Part shown: positions 23,501 through 33,385 of the stretch, piece after piece
How the letters are laid out: each line of letters opens with the position of its first letter
How positions within the stretch are numbered: the first letter of the stretch is position 1
Assembly: GCA_004335835.1 (NCBI GenBank)
Contig: RWJK01001916.1
Coordinates: 1 to 64,000 of the forward strand
DNA length: 64,000 bases
Source: Scenedesmus sp. ARA3
Lineage: Eukaryota > Chlorophyta > Chlorophyceae > Sphaeropleales > Scenedesmaceae
Direction: 5' to 3'
The notes under the pieces: generated by a model
Databases searched by the model: none
Seen by the model: the letters and a program-made list of their open reading frames with translations, nothing else
What the model was told of the DNA's origin: nothing
Position numbers and translations under genes: made by a program

Positions 23501-26152
23501 GGTGGATGCCTGCCTGCTGCTGCAGCAGCAGCAGCATGCTTGCCATGTGCATCGCCAGACAAGAAGAAGCATGAAGACGGCTACCAGCAGCAGCAGGCGC
23601 AGAAGCAAAAGTGCAGCAAGCCCAAGATGTGCGCAGTGCTGCTGCTGCTGCTGGTGCTGGCGGGAGTTGGTGCAGGGGTTGGCGTGTGGGCCAGCAGGCA
23701 AACGGCACAGAAGCAGATGCAGCAGCAGGGCTTCACCACAGGCCGGCTGGCAGATGCTGTGGCAGCGACACGGGATGTCAATGCGGATGCGCCTGACGGC
23801 AGCAGCAGCAGCAGCAGCAGCGGAGATCGGCTCAACTTCAGGGTGGTGGTCACGCTGCCGGCCAGCTCTGCGCAGAAGGGCTGCAGCACATGGTTCGACA
23901 GCAAGGAGGTGAGGCGGGAAAAAGGCAGCAGTGGCTGCACAAACTGTGTTGGGGCAGGTGCCTCGGTGCACCTCGTGCAATCTGCCAGGTCTCGCACTGC
24001 TGCTCAGTGGTTGTAGGAAGGGGTAACAGTTACTTTCCGTGAGCATTGATATAGCTTTCTGTGCTGCTGGTATTGTGCTCATCTCGGCGCTGCCTGCTTG
24101 CTGTCCTGGCAACCGCAGCGCATCACGCTGTTACAAACTTATCTTTTCTGCTGCTGCTGCTGCTGATTCTATGTCTGCTGTTGTGCTCTGCCGCCTGCAG
24201 CGCATCACGCTGTTCCGGCAGCTGGTGTCCGGCGCGTACGCGACAGCGCTCAAAATACCCAAAGGCGAGGTGCAGATCGGCAGCGTCAAGTGCGGCAGCA
24301 GCACCATCTTCAGCAAGAGCAGCAACAACAAGCCGCCGCGACGGCCGGCACCTGCTCGGCTGCTACTGTCTGGCAGCCACCACACAGAATTTGCAGATGC
24401 AGGTGCAGATGCCATCAGCATTCAGCTGCTTCCAGAACAAGCTGCAGCAGCTGGTGCATTCGAATCCATTGGCCTGGAAGGCAGCAGCTCGCGTAAGCGC
24501 TCGCTGCTGCAGGCGCTGGCGTCGCCCGTGAACTTCTACACGGAGCCCGTGCCTATCTCAACCGGCTTCTCAGTGCCGGCACCTGCTGAGGCAGCAGCAA
24601 GAGCTCGAGTGGTGCAGACAGTAGCCAGCCAGTCTCCGGCTATCCTCAGCGGGGCCCTGAGCAGCTTCTTTGGCACGCCGCTATCCATGGTTAATGCAGA
24701 GGAGCCAGCCAAAAAGACCACCAGCAAAGCGCTCGGAGAGAAGCCACCCGCGAAACCTGCCAAGCCTGCCACTGCTGCTGCAGCGAACAAGACGCAGACC
24801 GCTCAGAAAGCGCCAGCATTGCCAAAAGGTGCAGCGCTGGCGCCGCAGCCACATAAACCGGAGCCAGCGCTACAAGACGCAGACGAGCAGCAGCAGCCCA
24901 AGCCGACGCCAACGCAGCAGGCGCAGCTGTACTTCAAGCAGCAGCAGCGGCAGAAGCAGTGGCGCAAGCGCGACCCAGCGCAGCCCCTGGCTGCGCAGTA
25001 CCACCTGCCAGCAGAGCAGCAGCTGCAGCCAGCCCCGTTTAGCGACCGCCCACGTTCGGCCCAGCTCACAAACGTCAGCCCGCTTGATACGCGCTCCGCA
25101 TTCAACAGCGTCGCGCTGCTGGCGCCGGCAGCGCACACGCAGGATGAGGCGCAGCAGCCGCTGCAGCAGCAGATCGCCAAGGCGTTGACCGGCCAAGGTT
25201 TGACCAGCGACGACGTTAATAACAGCTCCGCCTTTGACCAGGCGCCAGCCTGTCCCTTCCCACCCACCAAGGCCAACAGCGCACCGGACAAAGCGGGCCG
25301 ACTGTGGAGCCTCAACAACAGCAACAACAAGCTTTGCGCATTCCGGCCCTACCCAGACATCACCCCTAGCGCCCCTGTCATATCCTGGGCCACTGCGTCT
25401 GACTGCGCAGGGGCTGCGAATGTTACTAATAGTGTTACTGACGATGACGGCCGGCTGTGGGGCTGGCAGCAGGATGCCAGCTGCGCCTTCCGGAGCTCAG
25501 CGCCCCTCAATGGCCCTGTACCGCCTAACATACAGGCCAAATCAGGCAGGACAGACAGTCAGGCTTTCCAGGAGCTCATGTCCAATCTGTCGGGGGGCTA
25601 TGTGAGCGTGGTGTGGGAGGCGGCGCCGGCATGCCCGTTTGCGCCGACCAGCGTCAACTCGGTGCCTGACAGGTTTGGGCGGCTGTGGAGTTGGCACAGC
25701 GGCAAGAGCTGCGCCTTCAAGGTGGGGGTGGAGGGCTTAGGGTTAGGTTTAGGGTTTAGGGTTAGGTTTAGGGCCTAATCGTCAACTCGGTGCCTGACAG
25801 GTTTGGGCGGCTGTGGAGCTGGCACAGCGGCAAGAGCTGCGCCTTCAAGGTGGGGGGCAGGGTGGTGTGGGCGGGTGCGAATGACGGTGGTGTGCCTGTA
25901 GCCTGCTGTGTGCGATGCAACATGCAGGAGTGTAGCGCTAGAAGTAGGACAGGATTGCCCTGTGTGAGCTGTGTAAGATCTGCTGCTAGGGATACCTGTG
26001 GTGTGTCAAAGCTTTTGTCAGCTATGTTTACCACGCAAGTCCTCTGCAGGGCTGCACTCATGTTGGACCGTATGTCCATCATCAACTTCTCTATACTGAC
26101 CTGCTTCTTTTCCGTGCCTGCTGCATCCTGTCTGCTGCAGCCCAAGAGCTGA
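16839..26152 (+). CDS. Giant low-complexity membrane protein with C-terminal Cys/Trp repeats (paralogue B)
   Basis: Exons: 16839-22845, 23133-23908, 24201-25721 and probably a last coding piece from 26141 (PKS then TGA), about 2,770 residues; phases agree. The first 6-kb exon is one open frame of poly-A, poly-Q and poly-S stretches with five copies of a basic RRSLTN-K-LLPSPRQS motif (from residue 850). Two copies of a CxPCLT block (CGPCLTASDD, CAPCLTHSID) lie near its end, and a related LPCASPD in exon 2. One membrane segment (AVLLLLLVLAGVGAGVGVWA, about 23634-23693) has no preceding signal peptide, so N-in C-out is likely. The outer part matches paralogue A: CSTWFDSKE, RITLFRQLVSGAYATAL, SSFFGTPLSMVNAEE, then three Cys/Trp repeats (25241-25721). 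Unlike paralogue A its frame is intact. Function unknown; a surface or wall-contact role is inferred only from topology. The extreme C terminus is uncertain. Confidence 0.75.
19386..20280 (+). repeat. Five protein-level repeats of a basic SPRQS motif in paralogue B
   Basis: Near residues 850 to 1140 the consensus (R/K)SL(T/S)N(M/I)xK(W/L)L(L/M)PSPRQS appears four times. A fifth degenerate copy is RRSLTGLKWWGK. Copies are separated by poly-Q or poly-A linkers. The repeated S-L and S-P-R sites next to arginines look like kinase or docking sites (inference). Confidence 0.9.
24119..24135 (+). repeat. Copy of the acceptor and head of exon 24201-25721
   Basis: ccgcag followed by cgcatcacgctgtt repeats the true exon start at 24201 (RITLF), 82 bp upstream; the copy diverges after five codons. 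Confidence 0.8.
25737..25773 (+). repeat. Interstitial telomere-like repeat inside an exon-junction duplication
   Basis: A 37-bp run of TTTAGGG with TTAGGG/TTAGG variants. It lies between the true exon end (donor at 25722) and a second copy of that exon end (25781-25849, donor at 25850). Confidence 0.95.
25781..25860 (+). repeat. Copy of the tail of exon 24201-25721
   Basis: Repeats VNSVPDRFGRLWSWHSGKSC and the rest of the exon end with a gtgggg donor, 128 bp after the first. It is almost identical to 25653-25721, which implies a recent duplication or gene conversion. Confidence 0.95.
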
Positions 26153-26248
26153 AAGGGCTGAGCTGTGAACGTGGCTTGTCGGCAGCTGCCGCCCCTGACG
26201 AGCTGGCGATGCTTCCCAGCGCTGTGGCACTAATGCCCTCAGAGCAGC

Positions 26249-26309
26249 GACAGATCTTGCTTACGACAGATCTTGCTTGCGACAGATCTTGCTTGCGACA
26301 GATCTTGCT
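26249..26309. repeat. 16-bp tandem repeat
   Basis: Unit gacagatcttgcttgc, nearly four copies starting at 26249, 26265, 26281 and 26297. Confidence 0.95.
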
Positions 26310-26559
26310 GCACAGGGCATGGTAGGCAGGTAGGGTGCAGTGTTTACTGCAGTGCTGTGTTCAGCTGGCGCAGCTTCCTGGTATTTCAGCGCTGTGGCGC
26401 TACAGGCACCTCAGCAGCAGCAGCAGCAGCAACAGACCTTGCTGATGCTGCGCTGTCCCCGCGAGCTGCTGGCGGCATGAAAAGGCTGGGTACGCAGATG
26501 GGGTACAGGCGCTGATTGCAGTGCGGCGCATGACAGCACGTGCTGGCAGCTGATATTTT

Positions 26560-27150
26560 GCTGATGGTTGACTGCGTCGTGTGTTGCTGGTGGATAGCTG
26601 CCTTGACTGGCGGCACACGTGGCCAAGATGGGCTGCAGGCTGGATGTAATTGCTGTGGACTCAATGCTGCGTGTGCGCCTGGAGCAAGCGCAAGCATGCT
26701 GGAGGGTGTTATGTACAGCGCTCATGGATCAGTTGTGGTAGCAGCTGTTCGCCTGACACTTGCTGATGGTTGACTGCGTCGTGTGTTGCTGGCAAATAGC
26801 TGCCTTGACTGGCAGCACACGTGGCCAAGATGGGCTGCAGGAAAGGTTGGTTGGCTGGCTGTGATTGTTGGGGCTTGAATGCTGCGGGTGTGCACAGAGC
26901 ACACACAAGCTGCCATGACTGGCGGCACGCGTGGCCAAGATAGGCTGCAGGTTGGCTGTGATTGTTGTGAATTGAGCGCTGCGGGTGTGCCTCGAGCATG
27001 CGCAAGCTGCCTTGACTAGAGGCATGTGTGGCCACGATGGGCTGCAGGCTGGCTGTGATATTGTTGTGGATCCAATGCTGCGGGTGTGCCTCCAGCATGG
27101 CCCATGCATTCTGGCGCGCATTGGGTGCAGCGCTCATGGCTCATTGTTGA
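26560..27150. repeat. Degenerate tandem repeat, units of about 95-210 bp
   Basis: Four blocks share agctgccttgactggcggc, then a gtggccaagatgggctgcagg stretch. They start near 26597, 26801, 26909 and 27005, each followed by tgtgattgttgtgg- and atgctgcgggtgtgc-like text. The flank ttgctgatggttgactgcgt occurs twice (26558 and 26759). Confidence 0.88.
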
Positions 27151-27370
27151 TAGCGGCTGTGAACAGCTGCAGGGAGGGCATGGCTGGAGCAGAATGGCTG
27201 TGGCTGTGTACTGTTGATCACCCTTGCGTTGTGGGCTGTTGATGGCCCACATGTATTACTAACTGCACACTAGTGTGCAGTGCGGTGCTAGGGGCAAGTC
27301 CTGGTGCACGACGCACTGTGGCTGGCAGTGCAGTGATGTCTGGTTGTCCATGGCTAGTGTGCGGGGGTGA

Positions 27371-27492
27371 TGGTTTGGGGGCTGCTTTCTTGACTGGGGG
27401 CTTCTGTCTTGACTGTGGGCTGCACTGCTTTGGGGGCTGCTGTTTTGACTGGGGGCTGCTGTCTTGACTGGGGGCGGCACTGCTTAGCGGGG
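27371..27492. repeat. Short tandem repeats of a gggggctgctgtcttgact unit
   Basis: About six imperfect units of 17-24 bp alternating gggggctgct with (g/t)tcttgactg; no coding meaning seen. Confidence 0.85.
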
Positions 27493-29317
27493 GCTGCAGA
27501 TGCTGTTGCCCTGACAGACATGCAAACAGTCCACAATTTACTAGCGGCTGAGTGGTAGAGGCCAGTGGCGGGCACGCTGTGTGGGAACAGCGGCATGCAA
27601 ACTGGTGTGCGTTGTGGAGCTTGGCTGTGGTGAACTGTTGACGAATTCATCAGCGGCCAGCATGTTACCAGGGGTATGCGTGTTAGCAGGGGCAATAGGT
27701 AATTGTGGTTGAGCAAAAGGGTGGGTCATAGTATGAGTGGGCAGTGTGAGGTTCTGATATGTTTGCTGCGGTTCTGTGCTGAGGTTCTGTCTGCTGCGGG
27801 CTGCGGGCCGATGGCTTGAGCCACGCAGCTGGCAAAGTGCTTGATAGGCAATCACAGGTGCTGCCAGGCAGTGTTGTTATCTTCATGATATGATACGTTA
27901 TTATCTGCGTGCCACCACAATCTCACAGCCTTTCACTGGCTGCCACGCACTGAATTGCTTGCGCCCGCATATCTATCCACTTCTTTTGAAGCTGTGAGTG
28001 TTTGACAAAGGCTGCAAGTCGGCTCGCTCAGTGACTGTGGCGTTGTGCACTTTGACAGCTTGACTTGCTGCAGAATTTGAACGGTCGGCTCAGATACTTG
28101 GCTGGTTGGACTGCAGCACTGAACCTTGGACAACAGCAGGACTGCTGCTCTTGCTCCACCTGATGATGCCAAGTGTTATAACAGGGCAGTTGTCAGTGAT
28201 GGTGTTGCAGCTTGTGCCGGCAGCAGTTACTAGTAACAGTACTGTTCAGCCCAACGCATGACAGCACCCCTCCTAATTTGGTTACTGCTGTGGCATTTGC
28301 CCAGCCGCGCCTGGGGTCCAAGGAGACAGATACTGCGTGTGTAATTGTTGACTTTTGACTACTTGTGATTACTACTTACCTTTGACTAGACGTGAAGACA
28401 GCGCACATGATCTGACTAATGGCGGCGTGATAGCCTGCGCCTGCTGCATCGCAAATTTCATAGGGTGGCGTGTTTTTCTAAAACATTATATCACCAGATC
28501 ATATCAGTGTGTCATTTTGTGTGCAAGGTTGTGGAATGCGCAGCTGTTATGCGGGTTTCTTGTGGTGTGTCAGCACAGGACAGGTTCTGCCTTCGCCTTT
28601 TAACGGGCAGGACGTTCTTCTCTGCATGCTTACACGTTGATGGCTGTGGAGCAGAGCGCAACGTGCCTTGGTGATCAGCGCGCGCACTCAACCACGAGCA
28701 TGCGTGCCTTATCATACAATGAGGGTGTATACACTACGTATCGGTATCAGAAAGGATGGCTTGCGCTGTGATGGGAGCGCTGCTTGTGACGGCTGCTGGG
28801 CAGCTGCTTGCCTGGGGAAAGTGTAGCAGCAAGTGTGTTTGGCTGTGTTTGTTTGGCGTGGGAGCTGCCTCTGCCAATGCCTGGCGGGCAGGCCAAAGCA
28901 CACTGCTGATGGCACCTTGCCACTGCCTTTGCTCGCAACACGCTGCACAGACGTGGCATCAGTCACTGCACAAGTACGGTTGACAGTGCTTGCTAGCATC
29001 CATAGCCGTGTTTCTGCAGCGTACGTGGTTCCAAATAAGGGACGGTAATGAAGGCTTGATGTGCCTAGCACACTCTGCTTTCTTGTGTGAGGTGTGCATG
29101 CAGCGCCCTGGTGTCATGTTTGACTGTCATTTGCAGATGAGGCTGAGGCGTGCGCAAACACAGAACATCCTAGCCTGAACTAGGGATAGCATACGCTTTT
29201 TGATCAAATTTTATGCATTTTGCTGACATAGCCTGTTTTGGACACCTGGTTTCAAAGCAGTGCTGGTGCAAGGGCTGCGCAGCATGTGCTGCATGTTGCT
29301 GTGGGTCGTAACGTTAC

Positions 29318-29339
29318 AACATAACGTTAACGTTATGTT
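29318..29339. repeat. 22-bp perfect palindrome
   Basis: The sequence centred on gttaac at 29326-29331 equals its own reverse complement over 22 bp. A 10-bp palindrome gtaacgttac (29308-29317) abuts it. It could be a protein-binding site or a cruciform; nothing shows which. Confidence 0.9.
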
Positions 29340-30159
29340 CACAGCTGAACTTTGTGTGGGGGCTCCAAGGGGCTCAGCAACTTTGTGCTGCCAAGTCTCA
29401 CGGCTGGGCAGGAGGAGGTTGAATGATGCTTGGGTAGGGGTTTTGGTCTTGTAACGCACATGGTTGACACCGCCATTGATTGCGGAGTTCAGGGCTATTT
29501 GGTCAAACCTGGTCACCAGCGCAGGCCTGTAGCGCTGTCAAGTTCACTTTGATTTCTGAAATGGCACTGCCAGACAACAATGCCAATGAAGCAAGCATGG
29601 ATTACCTGCGGTCTATAGCGAGCAGCGCTGAGTATGAGTCATAAAGCTTCCAAATTGGGTGACTGTGGACGACTCTGCAGGGTGCTGCTGCAGGTCTCCG
29701 GTGGTCAGCTGTGGCGTGGCCGAAATTGCTGCAGGAGTCCTACAAACAAAATATGGTCTTAAAGTAAGTTTGATTTGCGCCCGATCTGCAGTCCGACAAA
29801 GATCGGGTGACCCGCATTACAGCAGTAGCACGTGCGTCCGGCGTACTGCTTCCCGACGACACAAGCGATACCCACAGCTATACCCTGCCAATCAATCACA
29901 GGAACTGTGATGCAAAAACATCGTCGGTAGTAGCCGGGTGTGCCGGGGCCCTCTGGGTTGCGCCAAACAGCGATATCACCTGCACCCTCCCGACAGTGCC
30001 TGTTCACCTGCCCAGTGTCACCAGCGCCATATCCATCACGCCATAGCAAAGCTGCACACTGTTTCCTGAGCCTTCATTTGTTACCGCTGTGCTGATCTGG
30101 GCTAGCAGAGCTACTGCTGTGCCTCGCAGTGCAGTTTGCGCAGGGCCGCTGCTGTCAGC

Positions 30160-30699
30160 ATGGCAAGCAGCAAGCCGCAGGCCCCACACCCCATCAGGGT
30201 GGGCATAGTACTGTTCCCTGGCTTCGAACCTCTTGATGCAGTGGGCCCTGCCAACGTGTTTGGGGCAGTGGAAGGCATACAGATGCTGTGGATCGCAGAG
30301 CAGCAGGGCCCAGTCAGCAGCAAGACAGGTGACACGCTGCTGTTGGGTGCAGCGCCAGATGGCAGTAGCATGGGGTGCTGCTTGTGGCCTTGACTAGTGC
30401 TTATATCCCAAGGCAGCACATGCTACAGTGCGCAACTGTTTGAGCTCGGTCTCTAGCTGCAGGGTGCCTCACCTGGGCATGTGAACAGAGCTGTTGCCAG
30501 CACAGTCCCAGGACCAACACAGCAGCAGCAGGTGCTGCAGCATGACAACCAGCAGCCTGCTGCAGTGTCTTTGGGTGCAAGCCTTGCTCATTGTTCAATG
30601 CTCTGGTATTGTTTGCACACCTGGTCACACACTTTTTGCTGCTGTGCATGCAGGCAGCATGACTGTCGTAGCCAGCCACTCCTTTGCAGAGATGATGCC

Positions 30700-30738
<39 letters not shown>

Positions 30739-31996
30739 CGATGCTGATGCAGCAGATCCAAAGCTGCACTGGCTGCTGGTGCCTGGAGGAGTAGGTGCGG
30801 AGCAGCCTGCTGCGCTGCGTCTAATGATGCGCTGGCTGTGCTTTGAACGCGTGGCCAGCTGGCAGCGTGAGCGCAGTACGTACGCATTGCCCCCGAGCGT
30901 AGCTCTGCTGCTGCCACAACTCATTGCAACCCTGTGAGCCACTCTGCTCGCACATGCATCTCGCAGGCCAGGGACAGACTTGTTTGTCATATGTCAGTTA
31001 ATGCTGTGTACATGCCTGTCCTGCAAGCACCAAAAGCAAGTGCCTCTCTCCTGTCCTGCAGGCACACGCAAGGAGGTGGCCAACCCCGCCCTGCTCAGCT
31101 TCCTGCAAGCCTGTGAACCACTCTGCATGCACATGTCATTCGATGCTGTGTATCCGCCTACCCTGCAGGCACGCGCAAGGAGGTGGCCAACCCCTCCCTG
31201 CTCAGCTTCCTGCAAGCCTGGGCAGCGCCAGACTGCGGCTCCGGCCTGCAGCTGTGCATGTCTGTGTGCACGGGCGCGGCGCTGCTGGCTGCTGCAGGGC
31301 TGCTGGACGGCCGCAGGTGCGTGCTGCGGTCCCTGCTCCTTGCCTGTTCCTGCAAGTCTGTTGAGCGCTTTGGTGCTGAGTGCTGCATCAGCAGCTTTGG
31401 TGCCCCTGCTGATGTGGTCAACTGCCACTCTGCCAAGCATACATACAGCAGTTGCCGGTCGAGCTTGCAGGACGCACATGCTTGCACTAACAGGGCATGC
31501 AGCAGCTGCACACATACTCCACCAGCAACTGGGCATCTGCGCAGCGTGGTAGGGCAACCTCTACTGGCCCAATGCCATCGCTTCTGCTGCGTGTGTCATT
31601 TGCCGCCAGGGCCACCAGCAACAAGATGGCCTGAGACTGGGTCACCTCCACAGGGCCCAAAGTTCGATTGTTTGTTTATATCGCTGTCAACAACTTGTAT
31701 CGTAAACACTGCGTGCACCTGCTGTTGCCAGGGCCACCAGCAACAAGATGGCCTGGGAGTGGGTCACCTCCACAGGGCCCAAGGTGCAGTGGGTGCGTGC
31801 AGCGCGCTGGGTGGCTGACGGGCCCTTTTTGACATCCTCGGGCGTCACTGCAGGCACAGACATGGCAGTGGCTGTGCTGAAGACACAGCTGGGCAGCGAG
31901 GTGGCTGGCGCGGCTGCCAAGTATAATGAGTATCTGCCAAATACTGAGGCTGATGTGGACCCCTTTGCAGAGGTGGGATTTGTGCCAGATGTATAA
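30160..31996 (+). CDS. DJ-1/PfpI-family protein (isonitrile hydratase-like GATase1 fold)
   Basis: Exons: 30160-30328, 30654-30794, 31169-31316, 31732-31996 (TAA stop); all junctions GT-AG and in phase, about 240 residues, the usual family length. Conserved blocks in order: VGIVLFPGFEPLDAVGP with the family Glu and Asp near the N terminus, ASHSFAEM, LLVPGGVGTRKEV, CMSVCTGAALLAAAGLLDGR with the nucleophile-elbow Cys, RATSNKMAWEW, ARWVADGPFLTSSGVTAGTD. This pattern fits the isonitrile hydratase/ThiJ-like branch more than DJ-1 proper. The substrate cannot be inferred. About a dozen Gln residues are inserted after ASHSFAEMMP (30700-30735), in a surface loop before the LLVPGG strand. Introns carry copies of exon heads, and the terminal exon is partly duplicated downstream. 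No targeting peptide was seen, so a cytosolic location is likely. Confidence 0.85.
31062..31110 (+). repeat. Copy of the acceptor and head of DJ-1 exon 31169-31316
   Basis: After tcctgcag it reads GTRKEVANPALLSFLQAC, like the real exon (GTRKEVANPSLLSFLQAW), 107 bp upstream. Flanking intron text (gaaccactctgcatgcacatg) is also shared with 30940-30960. Confidence 0.92.
31610..31665 (+). repeat. Copy of the acceptor and head of DJ-1 exon 31732-31996
   Basis: Identical for about 50 bp to the true exon start except gcctgagac for gcctgggag, which gives an in-frame stop. It lies 122 bp upstream and its acceptor gccgccag is intact. Confidence 0.93.
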
Positions 31997-32138
31997 AAGG
32001 TTGTTTGGGGACTGCGAGCAAGGGTGTGCTCTTGGTGCTGCCAGCACGACCGGCATATTATTTATTTGAGGTTGCATGAGGTCAAGAGAGCAGCTGTGCA
32101 TGTTGTGGTGTCACATCACATCCTCTTGTGCAGCACTG

Positions 32139-32248
32139 CAAGCCAGTCTGGTGCAGCTGTGTGCCAGGCAGAACTCAGCAAGCACCTGCCAAATACTGGG
32201 GCTGAGGTGGACCCCTTTGCAGAGGTGGGGTTTATGCAAGATGTGTGA
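32139..32248 (+). pseudogene. Copy of the DJ-1 coding tail and stop codon
   Basis: LPNTGAEVDPFAEVGFMQDV plus TGA repeats LPNTEADVDPFAEVGFVPDV plus TAA of the terminal exon, 252 bp downstream. Part of the following 3' flank (gctggtgttgccagcac) is also repeated. Confidence 0.9.
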
Positions 32249-33385
32249 CGGGTTTTGGCTGCACATGGTCAACCAGCACCAGGTCATATAGCATATGTTT
32301 CAAACACCGGGCTGGTGTTGCCAGCACATTGGCCAGCAGAGTAGATTTGTGGTTGCAAGAAAATTTGATGGCAGCCGCTGATGAGCATGGCCTGCTGTTT
32401 TGCCACATCACATCCTGTTGCGCACCAATGCAGGTACAGTCGGACTACCTGCAAACATTTTGCAGGAAGTCTGTTTTACATGCCTGCCCAGCAGTGGGCC
32501 AGCTTCACAGTGGCCAATGGCCAACAGCACGTGCCATATGGCATCATGCATGATATCATTGATTGTTGGGGGGTGTTGACCCTGGTGCCTTTTACAATTT
32601 CAACAGGCCTAGGGTAATGTCGCCTGCGAGGATGCTTGTCGCTGTGGCTTTTTTACTGTGGCTCTTACCAGCGTAGTTGATGCACTGGCTGAATTGAAGA
32701 AGCATGGGCGTTGCTTCCTTCTTTGCGCCACCAGCCTTTCAGAGCAAGCCTTGAGAAGCACTCACTATTGCGCCACCAGCCTAGTCAGCAGCAGCGGTCA
32801 CTTCGAAAGCCTGGTCTCAGGGTTTGGCGCAGGCATGTCTTGTGCAGCAGATCGCCACGCAAAGTCTGCTGTAATACGCACACTTGGCATATTTCAGCGC
32901 CTTTCACTGCCGTCGAAGCTTGTACGTCTCAGCAATCAGCTGAGCCAGCTCACCACGGCAACAATACTCTTGGAGGGCACCGACAGGTGGGCAGATAAAA
33001 AGATTTGTTGTAAAAAGCATCAACTGTGCTGCATCTTCTGTTCAGACTTGCAAGCTGCACAACAGCGGGTGTCTGTTCAGGGCCCTCATCTCAGGCCATT
33101 GATGCGGCAGCGGGATGGCAATGCACGATATGATATGAGGGCAGTTTTGTTTGCCGAGCCTGGCGGTCATAGACGCTGCTACATACCTTGCCTACTCAAC
33201 GCCCCCTAGTCATGCGTGTGCCATGCCGGCCAGCTGCGTGTTGCAGCCACGATCTTTCTGTCATGCTTGTTCTTAGTAACCAAAGACCGTTATGTATGCT
33301 CGCTCATGGTGCTGAACGCCCCTGCTTCGCCATTCTGTCCGCCTCCAGACTCCCAGACTCTTGACCTGCAATTCAGCCTTGAAAA
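32249..33385. other. Intergenic, no supported gene
   Basis: An open frame at 32658-33209 (183 codons) has no recognisable domain. Its composition is ordinary rather than triplet-repetitive, so a lineage-specific gene or transposon scrap cannot be excluded. Nothing else is seen. Confidence 0.4.

Larger units (their letters stand above)
26153..30159. other. Repeat-rich intergenic region
   Basis: No gene is supported. Just after the stop, 26144-26300 can be read as an open stretch (PDELAMLPSAVALMPSEQRQ), and part of it recurs near 26387-26440; it may be an unassigned exon or 3' UTR. The rest holds the tandem repeats and palindrome listed separately, and a stretch at 29660-30060 open on both strands without recognisable domains. 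Confidence 0.5.

Noticed and set aside
26248..26310. CRISPR-like direct repeats
   Set aside because: Units are contiguous 16-mers without spacers in a eukaryotic genome.
28756..28983. Small hydrophobic frame (MACAVMGALLVTAAG)
   Set aside because: Looks like a signal peptide but leads into no conserved protein, and several frames overlap.
29759..30049. Cys-rich minus-strand frame before the DJ-1 gene
   Set aside because: CYCCNAGH-type cysteines suggested a zinc protein, but both strands are open here and no family pattern is complete.
32658..33209. 183-codon open frame
   Set aside because: No recognisable domain, no splice context, and flanked by repeat copies; kept only as a note.
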